A model generated the notes under the pieces. The model had not been told where the DNA came from and searched no databases. It worked only from the letters and a program-made list of their open reading frames with translations. A DNA stretch of 64,000 nucleotides, taken from the NCBI GenBank assembly GCA_000830255.1, contig JQIT01000004.1, positions 62,001 to 126,000 of the forward strand, in the 5' to 3' direction. A program made the position numbers and the translations under genes. This stretch comes from Sulfuricurvum sp. PC08-66. Its GTDB lineage: Bacteria > Campylobacterota > Campylobacteria > Campylobacterales > Sulfurimonadaceae. Positions 45,729 through 54,242 of the stretch are shown here, one piece after another. Position 1 is the first letter of the stretch. Every line of letters begins with the position of its first letter.

Positions 45729-46588
45729 TTTTGGTCGTCTGTTTTAATTTTAGAATCAAGCAATTTATTTTGGTTTTTAATTTCTTTTAAAAGCTCATTT
45801 AAAACTCTATTTTGCTCTGAACTGTCACTTGATTTATCGATAGTTTGCAAAAGTTCTTTATGTTGCATGTTATCAGAAATATCTTCTTTCTTATAAACAT
45901 CATAACTTACAAATATTGCTCCAAATGTAGCAACAATTGAAATAAAAATACTAATTGTAGCAATCCAAAGAGCTTTTTTAGCTGACTTTTCACTTTCTTT
46001 TATTTGTTGTTCTGTTATATTGTTTTGTTTATCAAGTTTTTCATTTTGATTAGCTAAATATTTTGCTATTTCGTTTAGTGATTCATTTTGCAAATCTAAA
46101 TAATCAATAATATTTGTATTTTGTTCTATAACATCATAAATGGGATTCTTTGGAAGTTCAAAATTCATTAATTCTTGAGAAATGTAAGATTTTTCTTCCA
46201 ATAATTTTCTTTGCTCTTCAAGATCAAAAATTCTTTCTTTAAAAATGTTGGTATCTATTTGTCCGAGTGCTGAATTCAATACTTTCGATGAATTAAGTAA
46301 GCCCTCATTTGCCTTTATGCTTTCTAAGGCTGATTTCATAGCAATTCCCAAAGAATCATCAATATTCAATTTTCCAATACTTGCATAACCACTCAACTTC
46401 ATCTCTAACTCCGCTAAAGATTTTCCAACAATTGAATTTTCAAATTCTTGATTCTTACCACTTATCATTTCCGCAAGCGATTCAGTAGCTAAAAAAGTTC
46501 TTTTATTTTTTTCTGGTTCGCTAATGATTTTTAGCACTGGAGATTCAAAAACTTCTTTTAAGTCTTTTTGTAAATCTTCTATTTTCAT
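45725..46588 (-). CDS. coiled-coil membrane protein of unknown function
   Basis: A 287-residue, AT-rich gene. Its protein is mostly helical and charged, with heptad-like stretches (~res. 95-200 and 245-285), and has one or two membrane helices (KKALWIATISIFISIVATFGAIFVSY, ~res. 205-230). It starts at ATG 46588 with GGTGAGGG upstream; an in-frame TTG lies seven codons earlier. Translationally coupled to the RhuM fragment. Such proteins occur in accessory islands; no function is assigned. Confidence 0.7.
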   Translation of the reverse strand: MKIEDLQKDLKEVFESPVLKIISEPEKNKRTFLATESLAEMISGKNQEFENSIVGKSLAELEMKLSGYASIGKLNIDDSLGIAMKSALESIKANEGLLNSSKVLNSALGQIDTNIFKERIFDLEEQRKLLEEKSYISQELMNFELPKNPIYDVIEQNTNIIDYLDLQNESLNEIAKYLANQNEKLDKQNNITEQQIKESEKSAKKALWIATISIFISIVATFGAIFVSYDVYKKEDISDNMQHKELLQTIDKSSDSSEQNRVLNELLKEIKNQNKLLDSKIKTDDQK

Positions 46589-46783
46589 GTTTTTTCCCTC
46601 ACCCTTCAACTCAAAATATTTTTCAAACTCATCCCATTAGCTTCACAAATCTATCTCTTTTGATGAAAAATATGCATGCGATGACTTTTTAGTGTTTTTA
46701 TATTTTTGATTAATGAAGCATAGCATTATTTTTAAGCACTCAACAAAATAATTACATTTTGAAATAAAAAGGAATAGAAAAGA

Positions 46784-46806
46784 GGAAAATCCCCCACAAG
46801 GGGGAG
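46784..46806 (-). terminator. terminator after dnaK
   Basis: On the minus strand a TCCCCC/GGGGGA stem with a TTGT loop is followed by a T-rich run (ATTTTCCTCTTTT), 22-44 bases past the dnaK stop. Confidence 0.75.
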
Positions 46807-46827
46807 GAGGGAGAAAAAAAAGGAGGG

Positions 46828-48705
46828 TTATTCTACTTCAGCGTCGATGACATCATCGTCCGCTTTTTTGGCGCCGTTGTTGCCACCTTGCGCACCTTGG
46901 TCTTTGTACATATTCTCTGCCAATTTGTGGCTCACTTCAGTGAGAGCTTTGATTTTGGCTTCGATTTGCTCTTTGGTAGCGTCTTGGTTTTTGATAGTCG
47001 TTTTGAGATCTGCGATTGCCGCTTCGATTTTGGATTTTTCATCCGCATCGATTTTGTCACCCATTTCGCTGAGTGTTTTTTCGGTTTGGGCGATGAGTGC
47101 GTCACCTTGGTTGCGCATATCGACCACTTCACGGCGTTTGGCGTCTTCAGCTTTGTGCGCTTCTGCGTCGCGTACCATTTGGTTGATCTCTTCGTCGCTG
47201 AGACCTGAAGAGCCTGTGATTTTAATCTCTTGTTGTTTGCCACTGGCTTTGTCTTTGGCACTGACGGTCAAGATACCATTGGCATCGATATCGAAAGTGA
47301 CTTCGATTTGGGGTACACCGCGTGGTGCACTTGGGATACCTGAAAGCTCGAACATACCCAATGATTTGTTATCGCGGGCGAATTCGCGCTCACCTTGGAC
47401 GACTGAAATCGAAACCGCAGGTTGATTATCCTCTGCGGTAGAGAATACTTGCGATTTTTTGACAGGGATAGTCGTACCTTTTTCGATGATTTTGGTAGCG
47501 ACACCACCCAATGTCTCGATACCCAATGAAAGCGGAGTGACATCCAAGAGCAATACATCTTTGACATCGCCTACGAGTACACCACCTTGGATAGCGGCAC
47601 CAGCGGCTACGACCTCATCGGGGTTGACGCTTTTGTTGAGCTCTTTGCCGCCGAACATTTGCGATACGACCTCTTGGGCTTTGGGGACACGTGTAGAGCC
47701 ACCGACCATGATGACCTCTTTGATTTCGCTCTTATCGAGACCCGCCTCTTTGAGTGCTGTGACGATGTGTTGTTTGGTCTCATCGATGAGGCCTGCAATC
47801 ATCGCCTCGAATTTCGCACGTGTGAGTTTCATCACCAAGTGTTTTGGACCTGTTGCATCTGCTGTGATGAAGGGCAAGTTAATCTCTGTCTCTTGTGCGG
47901 AGCTAAGCTCTTTTTTGGCAGTTTCAGCCGCATCTTTGAGACGTTGGAGCGCCATTTTGTCGTTTTTGAGGTCGATACCGTTTTCAGATTTGAATTCAGC
48001 CGCTAGATAATCTACGATTTTGTTGTCGAAGTCATCTCCACCCAAGAAGGCGTTACCATCAGTCGCAAGTACTTCAAACGTACCATCTCCGATTTCCAAT
48101 ACCGTAACGTCAAAGGTACCACCACCCAAATCGTATACGAGGACTTTCTCTTCCCCTTTTTTGTCCAGACCGTACGCCAATGCAGAGGCTGTAGGCTCAT
48201 TGATGATACGTAGTACATTGAGACCCGCGATAGTTCCCGCATCTTTGGTCGCTTTGCGTTGCTCGTCATTGAAGTAGGCAGGTACGGTGATGACCGCATC
48301 GGTGACCTTTTGTCCCAAATAACTTTCCGCGTCCTCTTTGAGTTTTCCTAAGATTTTCGCAGAAATCTCTTGAGGTGTATAGACAGTACCTGCTACATCG
48401 ACAGCCGCTGCACCGTTTTTGTCCACGATTTTATAGGTAACTTTGTCGTGTGCCTCTTTGGCTTTTGGCTCATTCATCATGAGACCCATAATACGTTTGA
48501 TAGAGTAGAGTGTTTTGCCGGGGTTGGTGATGGCTTGACGTTTGGCTGGGTCTCCGATAAGTACCTCGCCTTTGTCTGTAAACGCTACGACCGATGGAGT
48601 CGTGTTTTTACCCTCTTTGTTGGGGATGATTTTGGCTTCGCCACCCTCATAGACTGCCACACAGCTGTTGGTTGTTCCTAAGTCGATTCCTATTACTTTT
48701 CCCAT
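46828..48705 (-). CDS. dnaK: chaperone DnaK (Hsp70)
   Basis: A 625-residue Hsp70. The ATPase domain shows [26 protein letters not shown] and the [12 protein letters not shown]-like segment; the substrate domain follows and the C-terminus ends with an acidic DDVIDAEVE tail. It folds and disaggregates proteins with DnaJ and GrpE. It follows grpE across a 185-base hairpin-rich gap and ends at a terminator. Confidence 0.98.
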   Translation of the reverse strand: MGKVIGIDLGTTNSCVAVYEGGEAKIIPNKEGKNTTPSVVAFTDKGEVLIGDPAKRQAITNPGKTLYSIKRIMGLMMNEPKAKEAHDKVTYKIVDKNGAAAVDVAGTVYTPQEISAKILGKLKEDAESYLGQKVTDAVITVPAYFNDEQRKATKDAGTIAGLNVLRIINEPTASALAYGLDKKGEEKVLVYDLGGGTFDVTVLEIGDGTFEVLATDGNAFLGGDDFDNKIVDYLAAEFKSENGIDLKNDKMALQRLKDAAETAKKELSSAQETEINLPFITADATGPKHLVMKLTRAKFEAMIAGLIDETKQHIVTALKEAGLDKSEIKEVIMVGGSTRVPKAQEVVSQMFGGKELNKSVNPDEVVAAGAAIQGGVLVGDVKDVLLLDVTPLSLGIETLGGVATKIIEKGTTIPVKKSQVFSTAEDNQPAVSISVVQGEREFARDNKSLGMFELSGIPSAPRGVPQIEVTFDIDANGILTVSAKDKASGKQQEIKITGSSGLSDEEINQMVRDAEAHKAEDAKRREVVDMRNQGDALIAQTEKTLSEMGDKIDADEKSKIEAAIADLKTTIKNQDATKEQIEAKIKALTEVSHKLAENMYKDQGAQGGNNGAKKADDDVIDAEVE

Positions 48706-48802
48706 TTAATATCCTTTGAAAATTTATTTTTTTGTTCGAGTGAGATAGTAGCTAAATCACTCACCGCCTTATGCTACCTAAGTGGCACTACATTTTTAGA
48801 TA

Positions 48803-48884
48803 CACAAAGAGAAGCAAAGTTCCTCTTTGTGGCAGGGACACCTTTGTCCCTTGCAACCCCCTAAAGCTACCCGCTAAAAGCGGG
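48803..48884 (-). other. three stacked hairpins in the grpE-dnaK gap
   Basis: Three perfect inverted repeats lie between grpE and dnaK: CACAAAGAG/CTCTTTGTG (48803-48831), AGGGACA/TGTCCCT with loop CCTT (48834-48851) and CCCGCT/AGCGGG (48870-48884). None is followed by a clear T-run in the minus direction, so they are unlikely to be terminators. They could process or stabilise the mRNA, or be a small dispersed repeat. Confidence 0.6.
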
Positions 48885-48890
48885 AGATTA

Positions 48891-49448
48891 CTAATTCGCT
48901 ACGCTCACCATCGAGGCACGAAGCGTGCGCTCTTTGTAGGAGTACCCTTTTTGGAGTACTTGCACGATATGACCGCTCTCATATTCCGCACTCTCTACGC
49001 GCATGACCGCCTCGTGGAGATTGGGGTCTAGCTCGCCTGAGGCATCTATCTCTTTGACACCGTGACGCTCTAGCATCGAGGTGAATTGTTTGTGGGTGAG
49101 CTCTACACCCTCGGTGAGCTTGGTCAGAAGTGTTTGCGCATCTGCATCACTCTTGGCAGAGGCAATAGCCATCCCCAATGCGTCCAAAACAGGTATCAAA
49201 TCTTTGGCAAATTTCTCTGAGGCATACTCGATAGCTTGGTATTTTTCGCGCTCTAGGCGTTTTTTGACATTCTCAAACTCCGCATGGACACGCAAATACT
49301 TCTCTTCACACGCTTTCAACGCTTCTTGCAAAATTTCTTCAGGGCTTTTGGTAGGCTCCTCGACTTGGACCTCTTCCTCTACTGGAGGTGTCATATCGTC
49401 GGTTTGCGCCTCTTGTTCTTCGGGCGTTGGCGTTTCGTTTTGTGCCAT
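48891..49448 (-). CDS. grpE: nucleotide exchange factor GrpE
   Basis: A 185-residue GrpE. An acidic disordered start is followed by a long coiled coil (~res. 40-90, EEKYLRVHAEFENVKKRLERE) and the C-terminal beta domain (VLQKGYSYKERTLRASMVSV). It releases ADP from DnaK. RBS AAAGGAG. Its usual upstream partner hrcA is absent from this position. Confidence 0.95.
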   Translation of the reverse strand: MAQNETPTPEEQEAQTDDMTPPVEEEVQVEEPTKSPEEILQEALKACEEKYLRVHAEFENVKKRLEREKYQAIEYASEKFAKDLIPVLDALGMAIASAKSDADAQTLLTKLTEGVELTHKQFTSMLERHGVKEIDASGELDPNLHEAVMRVESAEYESGHIVQVLQKGYSYKERTLRASMVSVAN

Positions 49449-49479
49449 TGCTACTCCTTTTTCATGATTTACAGCGAGG

Positions 49480-49509
49480 ATTATAGTCCATTGAGCCTCT
49501 TTGTGTCAA
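49480..49509 (-). promoter_or_regulatory. sigma-70-type promoter of grpE-dnaK
   Basis: On the minus strand: TTGACA (49509-49504), 18-base spacer, TATAAT (49485-49480), about 30 bases upstream of the grpE ATG. A near-consensus vegetative promoter. Confidence 0.75.
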
Positions 49510-49538
49510 GTATAGATTAAATAATCTTGCTCAAATAA

Positions 49539-49559
49539 CATGAGTCAATTAGGCTCAAC
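49539..49559 (-). promoter_or_regulatory. HAIR-like (HspR) operator upstream of grpE
   Basis: GTTGAGC-N7-ACTCATG on the minus strand matches the HspR element HAIR (CTTGAGT-N7-ACTCAAG) at 5 and 6 of 7 positions with the exact 7-base spacer. It lies ~30 bases upstream of the -35 box. HspR represses heat-shock operons in Campylobacter and Helicobacter, alone or with HrcA. Confidence 0.55.
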
Positions 49560-49640
49560 TACGGAATATAAAAAGCTACGCAAGGGATTTAGCGTCTCAA
49601 AATCAATGGGTAAAAAAGGGGAAATAAGAGAAAGAAGAAG

Positions 49641-49666
49641 AAAAACTCCCTCCCAAAGGAGAGAGA
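49641..49666 (-). terminator. terminator after rpsO
   Basis: On the minus strand CTCTCTCC, short loop, GGAGGGAG then TTTTTC, just after the rpsO stop. One G-T pair in an 8-base stem. Confidence 0.7.
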
Positions 49667-49678
49667 AAAAAGAGCGTT

Positions 49679-49954
49679 TTAGACGTTGCCGCGAAGACCT
49701 AGCTCTGCGATAACTTTGTTAAACGTTTCACGGTCTGAACGTTTGAGGTAGCGCATCAAGCGTTTGCGTTGACCGACCAATTTCAAAAGACCCAAGCGTG
49801 ATGCGTGATCTTTAGTAAATTTTTGCAAGTGTTCTGTCAACTCTACAATGCGTGTAGTCAAGAGTGCGATTTGCACTGCTGAAGAACCTGTATCTGTGGC
49901 ACTTTTGCCAAACTTTGCGATAATTTCGCTTTTTTTCGCCGTATCCAAAGCCAT
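49679..49954 (-). CDS. rpsO: 30S ribosomal protein S15
   Basis: A 91-residue S15 that binds 16S rRNA early in 30S assembly ([44 protein letters not shown]). Two ATGs are close; the second (MALDTAKK, 49954) is eight bases from GGGAGG and matches the family start. Followed by a terminator. Confidence 0.97.
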   Translation of the reverse strand: MALDTAKKSEIIAKFGKSATDTGSSAVQIALLTTRIVELTEHLQKFTKDHASRLGLLKLVGQRKRLMRYLKRSDRETFNKVIAELGLRGNV

Positions 49955-50080
49955 TGTCATGACCTCCCAATAGGTATATGTGTCAATTTAAAAATTGAAG
50001 CGCGATTATACCACGCTTTTAGGTGGTTGGTACCTATTCTCTAGTATAATTGGCGCAAATTTAGTAGAGCTGGATGACCG

Positions 50081-50494
50081 ATGCTTTTGACGCGCGCAAG
50101 CGAATATGCACTTCTTGCTTTGATAGTCCTCGCCCAAGCCAAAGAGCCGATGGGTGCTGACCGTATCGCCTTGCAATTGGGTATCTCCAAAAGCTTCCTC
50201 GCCAAAGTCCTCCAAAGCCTCGCCAAAGAGCAACTCCTCCTCTCCTACAAAGGAGTCCGCGGAGGCTTCGCGCTGGCACGTAGCGAACACCAAATCACCC
50301 TCCTAGACATCATGCAAGCTGCTGAGGGCAAATCACCTGCTGTTTTTGATTGCTCTCCTTCGCATGCCGATTGCCCTAGCCAAATCGCCTCTGCGTGTGC
50401 CATATGGCCCGTGCTCAACAATCTCCAAAACAAAATAGACAATTTTTTGGTCACGCTCACCCTAGCTGACATTATGCGAGGTCACATTGGCTAA
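50081..50494 (+). CDS. Rrf2-family regulator with three cysteines
   Basis: A 137-residue winged-helix regulator of the Rrf2 type (LTRASEYALLALIVLAQ, ISKSFLAKVLQSLAKEQLLLSYKGVRGGFAL). Three cysteines, C91, C98 and C106, have the spacing of IscR/NsrR-like Fe-S ligands, so it probably senses Fe-S status, oxygen or NO (inference). Its end overlaps the TTG start of flhA by eight bases. Confidence 0.9.
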   Translation: MLLTRASEYALLALIVLAQAKEPMGADRIALQLGISKSFLAKVLQSLAKEQLLLSYKGVRGGFALARSEHQITLLDIMQAAEGKSPAVFDCSPSHADCPSQIASACAIWPVLNNLQNKIDNFLVTLTLADIMRGHIG

Positions 50495-52691
50495 GCGTCA
50501 AAACACTGCCCTACAAGCCATAGCCCCCATTCTCAAAGGCATCACAGGCTCCAAAGACCTCTCTGTAGTCGTCTTCGTCATGCTCATTTTGGCGATCATT
50601 ATTATTCCGTTGCCCAGTGCGATGCTCGACCTTTTTCTCACCTTTTCCATTGCAGTATCGGTGCTGATTCTGCTTATCTCGCTCTATATTCCACGCCCTA
50701 CCGATTTGACCACCTTCCCTACGCTCATCCTCATCATCACACTCTTTCGATTGAGCCTCAATATCGCCACGACGAGGATGATTTTGACGCACGGGCATGA
50801 AGGACCTGAAGCGGTTAGCGATGTCGTGACAGGGTTTGGGAGCTTTGTCGCGGCAGGAAATCTGGTCATTGGGATTGTTATCTTTGCCATTATCGTCCTT
50901 ATCAATTTCATGGTCATCACCAAAGGTAGTGGACGTGTCGCTGAAGTGGCAGCGCGTTTCACGCTTGACTCTATGCCAGGTAAACAAATGGCGGTCGATG
51001 CAGATCTCAATGCTGGACTCATCGATGAGCCAGAAGCGCGAAAACGCCGTGAGAATATCATCCAAGAGGCAAATTTTTATGGGGCTATGGACGGTTCGAG
51101 CAAATTCGTCAAGGGTGATGCCGTAGCAGGTATCATCATCACCATCATTAATATCATTGGCGGATTCCTCATCGGTATGTTCCAGTTCGACATGGATGCC
51201 GCCGAGAGCGCTAGCACCTTTACTATATTGACCATCGGTGATGGACTTGTCTCGCAACTACCTGCCTTGGTGGTATCGACGGCTACGGGTGTCATCATCA
51301 CACGCGCTAGCAAAGATGACGAAAACTTCGCCGAAGGTGCTGTGACACAACTCATTGGCGACTACAAAGTGCTCATGATTGTGGGCTTTATCATGATGAT
51401 TTTCGCAATCGTCCCAGGATTGCCGACCCTCTCGATGGCGACCGTGGGACTTCTCTTTTTCTTCCTCTCTGCGTCGCTCTATGCCAAGGAGAAAAACACC
51501 ACCGTTTTGCAACTGCTGAATCTCCAACCTGCCGCCAAAACTGCCACCTCTTCAGGTACCGCAGGGAGTAACTCCTCTGCCGCAGGTGGCAGTGAAGGTG
51601 GAGCCAAAAAACCACCCAAAAAATCGTTGGAGCAGATTCAACAAGAGGAAGAGGCGGCGTTGGAGGATATTCTCAAAACCGAGATGCTTGAACTCACCCT
51701 TGGGTATGAGCTTATCGAGTTAGCTGACCCCAACCAAGGGGGCGATTTGCTCGACCGTATCCGCTCGATGCGCCGCAAAATAGCTTCGGATTTTGGCTTT
51801 TTGATGCCGCAAGTGCGTATCCGCGACAATCTCCACCTAGAGCCACGCTTCTATCAGATACTCCTCAAAGGGGTCGAAATTGGCTCTGGCGAAATCTATG
51901 CCAAGAAATTTATGGCGATGGACAACGGTATGACCGTAGACCCTGTAGCAGGTATCGAGGCAAAAGAGCCCGCCTTTGGGATGGATGCCGTATGGATAAA
52001 CCTCGACCAAAAAGAGGATGCCATTATGAATGGCTACACGGTCGTCAACCCTGCCACCGTCATCTCTACGCACATGTCGGAACTCGTTAAGCGCTACGCA
52101 GAAGAGCTATTGACACGTCAAGAGACCCAATCACTTATCAACAAAATCAAAGAGAACCACGCTGTCCTCGTCGAAGAGTTGCCGCGTGTGGGATTGGTAC
52201 AGCGCGTCCTCAAAGCACTCTTGCACGAAAAAGTGCCTCTCAAAGATATGCTCACTATTTTGGAGACCATCGCCGATGTCTCTGCCCACACCCAAGATGT
52301 CGACATCATGGTAGAGCATGTCCGCGCCAAACTCTCGCGCGTCATCACCAACCTTTACAAAGACCACAACGGCGTGGTATCGCTACTCACCTTCGATACG
52401 CCTACAGAGCAACGCCTCCTAGAGGTACTCCAAGAAAATGACGGCATACGTCAACTCATGCTCAACACCAAGCAGATGCATACGCTCGTGGAAGAGATTA
52501 GTGCTCAAGCAACCAAAATATTGCAAAACGGTGCAATGCATGCCGTACTTATCGTCGACCCGATGCTACGCAAACCGCTTGTCGATACGATGGAGCGCTT
52601 CAATGTTCCTATTGCTATTCTCAGCCACGCCGAAATCGACCCCCAAGCCAAGTTCGATGTGCTAGGCTCGATACACGTCTCATTTGATTAA
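50487..52691 (+). CDS. flhA: flagellar export gate protein FlhA
   Basis: A 734-residue core of the flagellar type III export gate. Seven or eight membrane helices (~res. 30-330) with the FHIPEP-type loop (GSGRVAEVAARFTLDSMPGKQMAVDADL) are followed by a Gly/Ser-rich linker (~350-375) and the large cytoplasmic domain that docks chaperones and late substrates. It starts at TTG with GAGG five bases upstream and overlaps the Rrf2 gene. The order rpsO, flhA, DHH gene matches Helicobacter. Confidence 0.96.
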   Translation: MAKRQNTALQAIAPILKGITGSKDLSVVVFVMLILAIIIIPLPSAMLDLFLTFSIAVSVLILLISLYIPRPTDLTTFPTLILIITLFRLSLNIATTRMILTHGHEGPEAVSDVVTGFGSFVAAGNLVIGIVIFAIIVLINFMVITKGSGRVAEVAARFTLDSMPGKQMAVDADLNAGLIDEPEARKRRENIIQEANFYGAMDGSSKFVKGDAVAGIIITIINIIGGFLIGMFQFDMDAAESASTFTILTIGDGLVSQLPALVVSTATGVIITRASKDDENFAEGAVTQLIGDYKVLMIVGFIMMIFAIVPGLPTLSMATVGLLFFFLSASLYAKEKNTTVLQLLNLQPAAKTATSSGTAGSNSSAAGGSEGGAKKPPKKSLEQIQQEEEAALEDILKTEMLELTLGYELIELADPNQGGDLLDRIRSMRRKIASDFGFLMPQVRIRDNLHLEPRFYQILLKGVEIGSGEIYAKKFMAMDNGMTVDPVAGIEAKEPAFGMDAVWINLDQKEDAIMNGYTVVNPATVISTHMSELVKRYAEELLTRQETQSLINKIKENHAVLVEELPRVGLVQRVLKALLHEKVPLKDMLTILETIADVSAHTQDVDIMVEHVRAKLSRVITNLYKDHNGVVSLLTFDTPTEQRLLEVLQENDGIRQLMLNTKQMHTLVEEISAQATKILQNGAMHAVLIVDPMLRKPLVDTMERFNVPIAILSHAEIDPQAKFDVLGSIHVSFD

Positions 52692-52702
52692 GGATTTTTT
52701 CT

Positions 52703-53770
52703 ATGCCACTCTCCACGACACTTTTTCACCTCTCGCACATCGATTTGGATGGCTACAGCGCACAGTTGGTCACCCAAGAGCTTTTCAAAGAGACGCACTA
52801 TTTCAATGCCAATTACGGTCCTGAAGTCCTCGACCGCCTAGAGCAGATTCTCAAAAGCGTCGATGCGATGAGTACGCCTGCACTTATTCTCATCTCTGAC
52901 CTCAATCTCACCCTCTCAGAATCCAAAATGATAGATGCCGCTGTTGCCACGCGTCCTCACGTCTCACTGCTGCTATTAGACCATCATGGCAGTGGCAAAG
53001 AGAGTGCTGAAATCTTTGCGTGGTACACGCTCGATACGACACGTTGCGCCACCCAAATCACCTACGACTACGCCCTAGCACATTGGAATATTCCGCAAGA
53101 GCGTCAAGCATGGCTAGCGCCCTATGTAGCTATCGTCAATGCTGTCGATTTGTGGCGCATCGAGCAAGAGTCCAATTTCGAATATGGCAAGGTGTGTATG
53201 CGCCTCGTGACGGAGACACGCGAACTCAATCGCTATATGTTCGATACACAAGACCGCGACTATAAATTTGCCCTGCTTACTGAAGCGGCACACCATGCAC
53301 AACTGCCCAATGCCCCTATCGCGCTGGATGATGCTATTCATGCGATGAAAAAACGCTTCTTCAAGCGCGATATCGATGGGACACTCGATAGTCTGGCCAC
53401 ACGCTACATCGTAGAGCGCATCGGCACTATCAAAGAGCAACTTTTGGTCTCCTATCGAGGCTACACGGGGCTGCTCACCTACGCCCTTGGCAACACTTCG
53501 ATATTGGGCAATGGCATTCTCAAAGCGTACAGAGATATCGATTTCGTCATGGATGTGGGCGCTCGTGGGACGGTGAGTCTGCGTGCTGATTTTGGGGTGG
53601 ATGTTTCAGTCATCGCCAAAGAGATTGCCGATGGGGGCGGTCACCCCAATGCCAGCGGTGGGAGACTCCAAGGCTTCAAAGAGCAGTACCAATACACCAA
53701 AGTTAAAAGCATCGTAGAGAAACTCCTCCTCGACAAAGAGCCTACGTCACAACTGCCTATGAAGGGCTAA
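52703..53770 (+). CDS. DHH family phosphoesterase (NrnA/NrnB-like)
   Basis: A 355-residue DHH/DHHA1 protein. Metal motifs are in HIDLDGYSAQ and LLLDHHGSGKE; the C-terminal DHHA1 motif is GGGHPNASGG. Relatives degrade nanoRNA, pAp or cyclic dinucleotide linear products such as pGpG, which would fit the many c-di-GMP enzymes here. Starts 11 bases after flhA. Confidence 0.88.
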   Translation: MPLSTTLFHLSHIDLDGYSAQLVTQELFKETHYFNANYGPEVLDRLEQILKSVDAMSTPALILISDLNLTLSESKMIDAAVATRPHVSLLLLDHHGSGKESAEIFAWYTLDTTRCATQITYDYALAHWNIPQERQAWLAPYVAIVNAVDLWRIEQESNFEYGKVCMRLVTETRELNRYMFDTQDRDYKFALLTEAAHHAQLPNAPIALDDAIHAMKKRFFKRDIDGTLDSLATRYIVERIGTIKEQLLVSYRGYTGLLTYALGNTSILGNGILKAYRDIDFVMDVGARGTVSLRADFGVDVSVIAKEIADGGGHPNASGGRLQGFKEQYQYTKVKSIVEKLLLDKEPTSQLPMKG

Positions 53771-53776
53771 AGCGCA

Positions 53777-53998
53777 CTATTTTTGCAGGCGTTTTTTGTA
53801 TTCCGTAGGTGAGGCATATTTGCCTGAGGGACGCTCATTTTCGTGGATAATTTTGCCCGTTTTGGGCGTGTAGGCACTTTTGCGTGGGGGTTTGGCCTCG
53901 CCATCAATACGGACTACGAGTCCCTCTTTGAGGTTTTCTAGGATGGTCATGAGCGTGGCGTAGTGTGCGTCATCGACGTGTAAGGTAATGGTTTTCAT
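53777..53998 (-). CDS. small basic protein, unknown function
   Basis: A 73-residue protein: an N-terminal beta-alpha segment (KTITLHVDDAHYATLMTILENLKEG) followed by a Pro/Lys-rich tail. The layout is reminiscent of small antitoxin-like or regulatory proteins, but no toxin gene is adjacent. One base after the 80-residue gene upstream on the same strand, probably cotranscribed with the aerotaxis-like genes. Confidence 0.6.
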   Translation of the reverse strand: MKTITLHVDDAHYATLMTILENLKEGLVVRIDGEAKPPRKSAYTPKTGKIIHENERPSGKYASPTEYKKRLQK

Positions 53999-53999
53999 C

Positions 54000-54242
54000 T
54001 TAATGACTCTTGGGCAGTGCGCTGTGTGCTATTGCCGCCCAATCCAGACTCCCGTGCGCCGCTTCAAAAGCACCTGCAAGCAGAGCGCGTTGCGCAATAT
54101 AATCCCCCAATACTCTGTCCAATGCCGCAAAATAACCACTCTCTTGCAAGAGTTTGCCCTCGGCATCGATTTGGCTTTGGGCAAAAAGATTGAGTGAGCG
54201 CTCCAACGTCATAAGCGCTTCGATTGCTTCTCTACTTGCCAT
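54000..54242 (-). CDS. small helical protein downstream of the CZB transducer
   Basis: An 80-residue, Ala/Leu-rich helical protein starting at ATG 54242, which overlaps the transducer gene's end by 11 bases in another frame. A longer frame extends upstream inside the transducer gene but is antisense-free noise; only this 3' part has a natural start and composition. No family recognised; the coupling suggests a partner of the transducer. Confidence 0.6.
   Translation of the reverse strand: MASREAIEALMTLERSLNLFAQSQIDAEGKLLQESGYFAALDRVLGDYIAQRALLAGAFEAAHGSLDWAAIAHSALPKSH

Noticed and set aside
48870-48884. CCCGCT/AGCGGG hairpin as terminator of grpE
   Set aside because: No T-run follows in the minus direction and dnaK lies downstream in the same operon.
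50511-51257. 248-codon minus-strand frame opposite flhA
   Set aside because: Antisense of the membrane part of flhA; Asp/His-rich nonsense composition, no start context.
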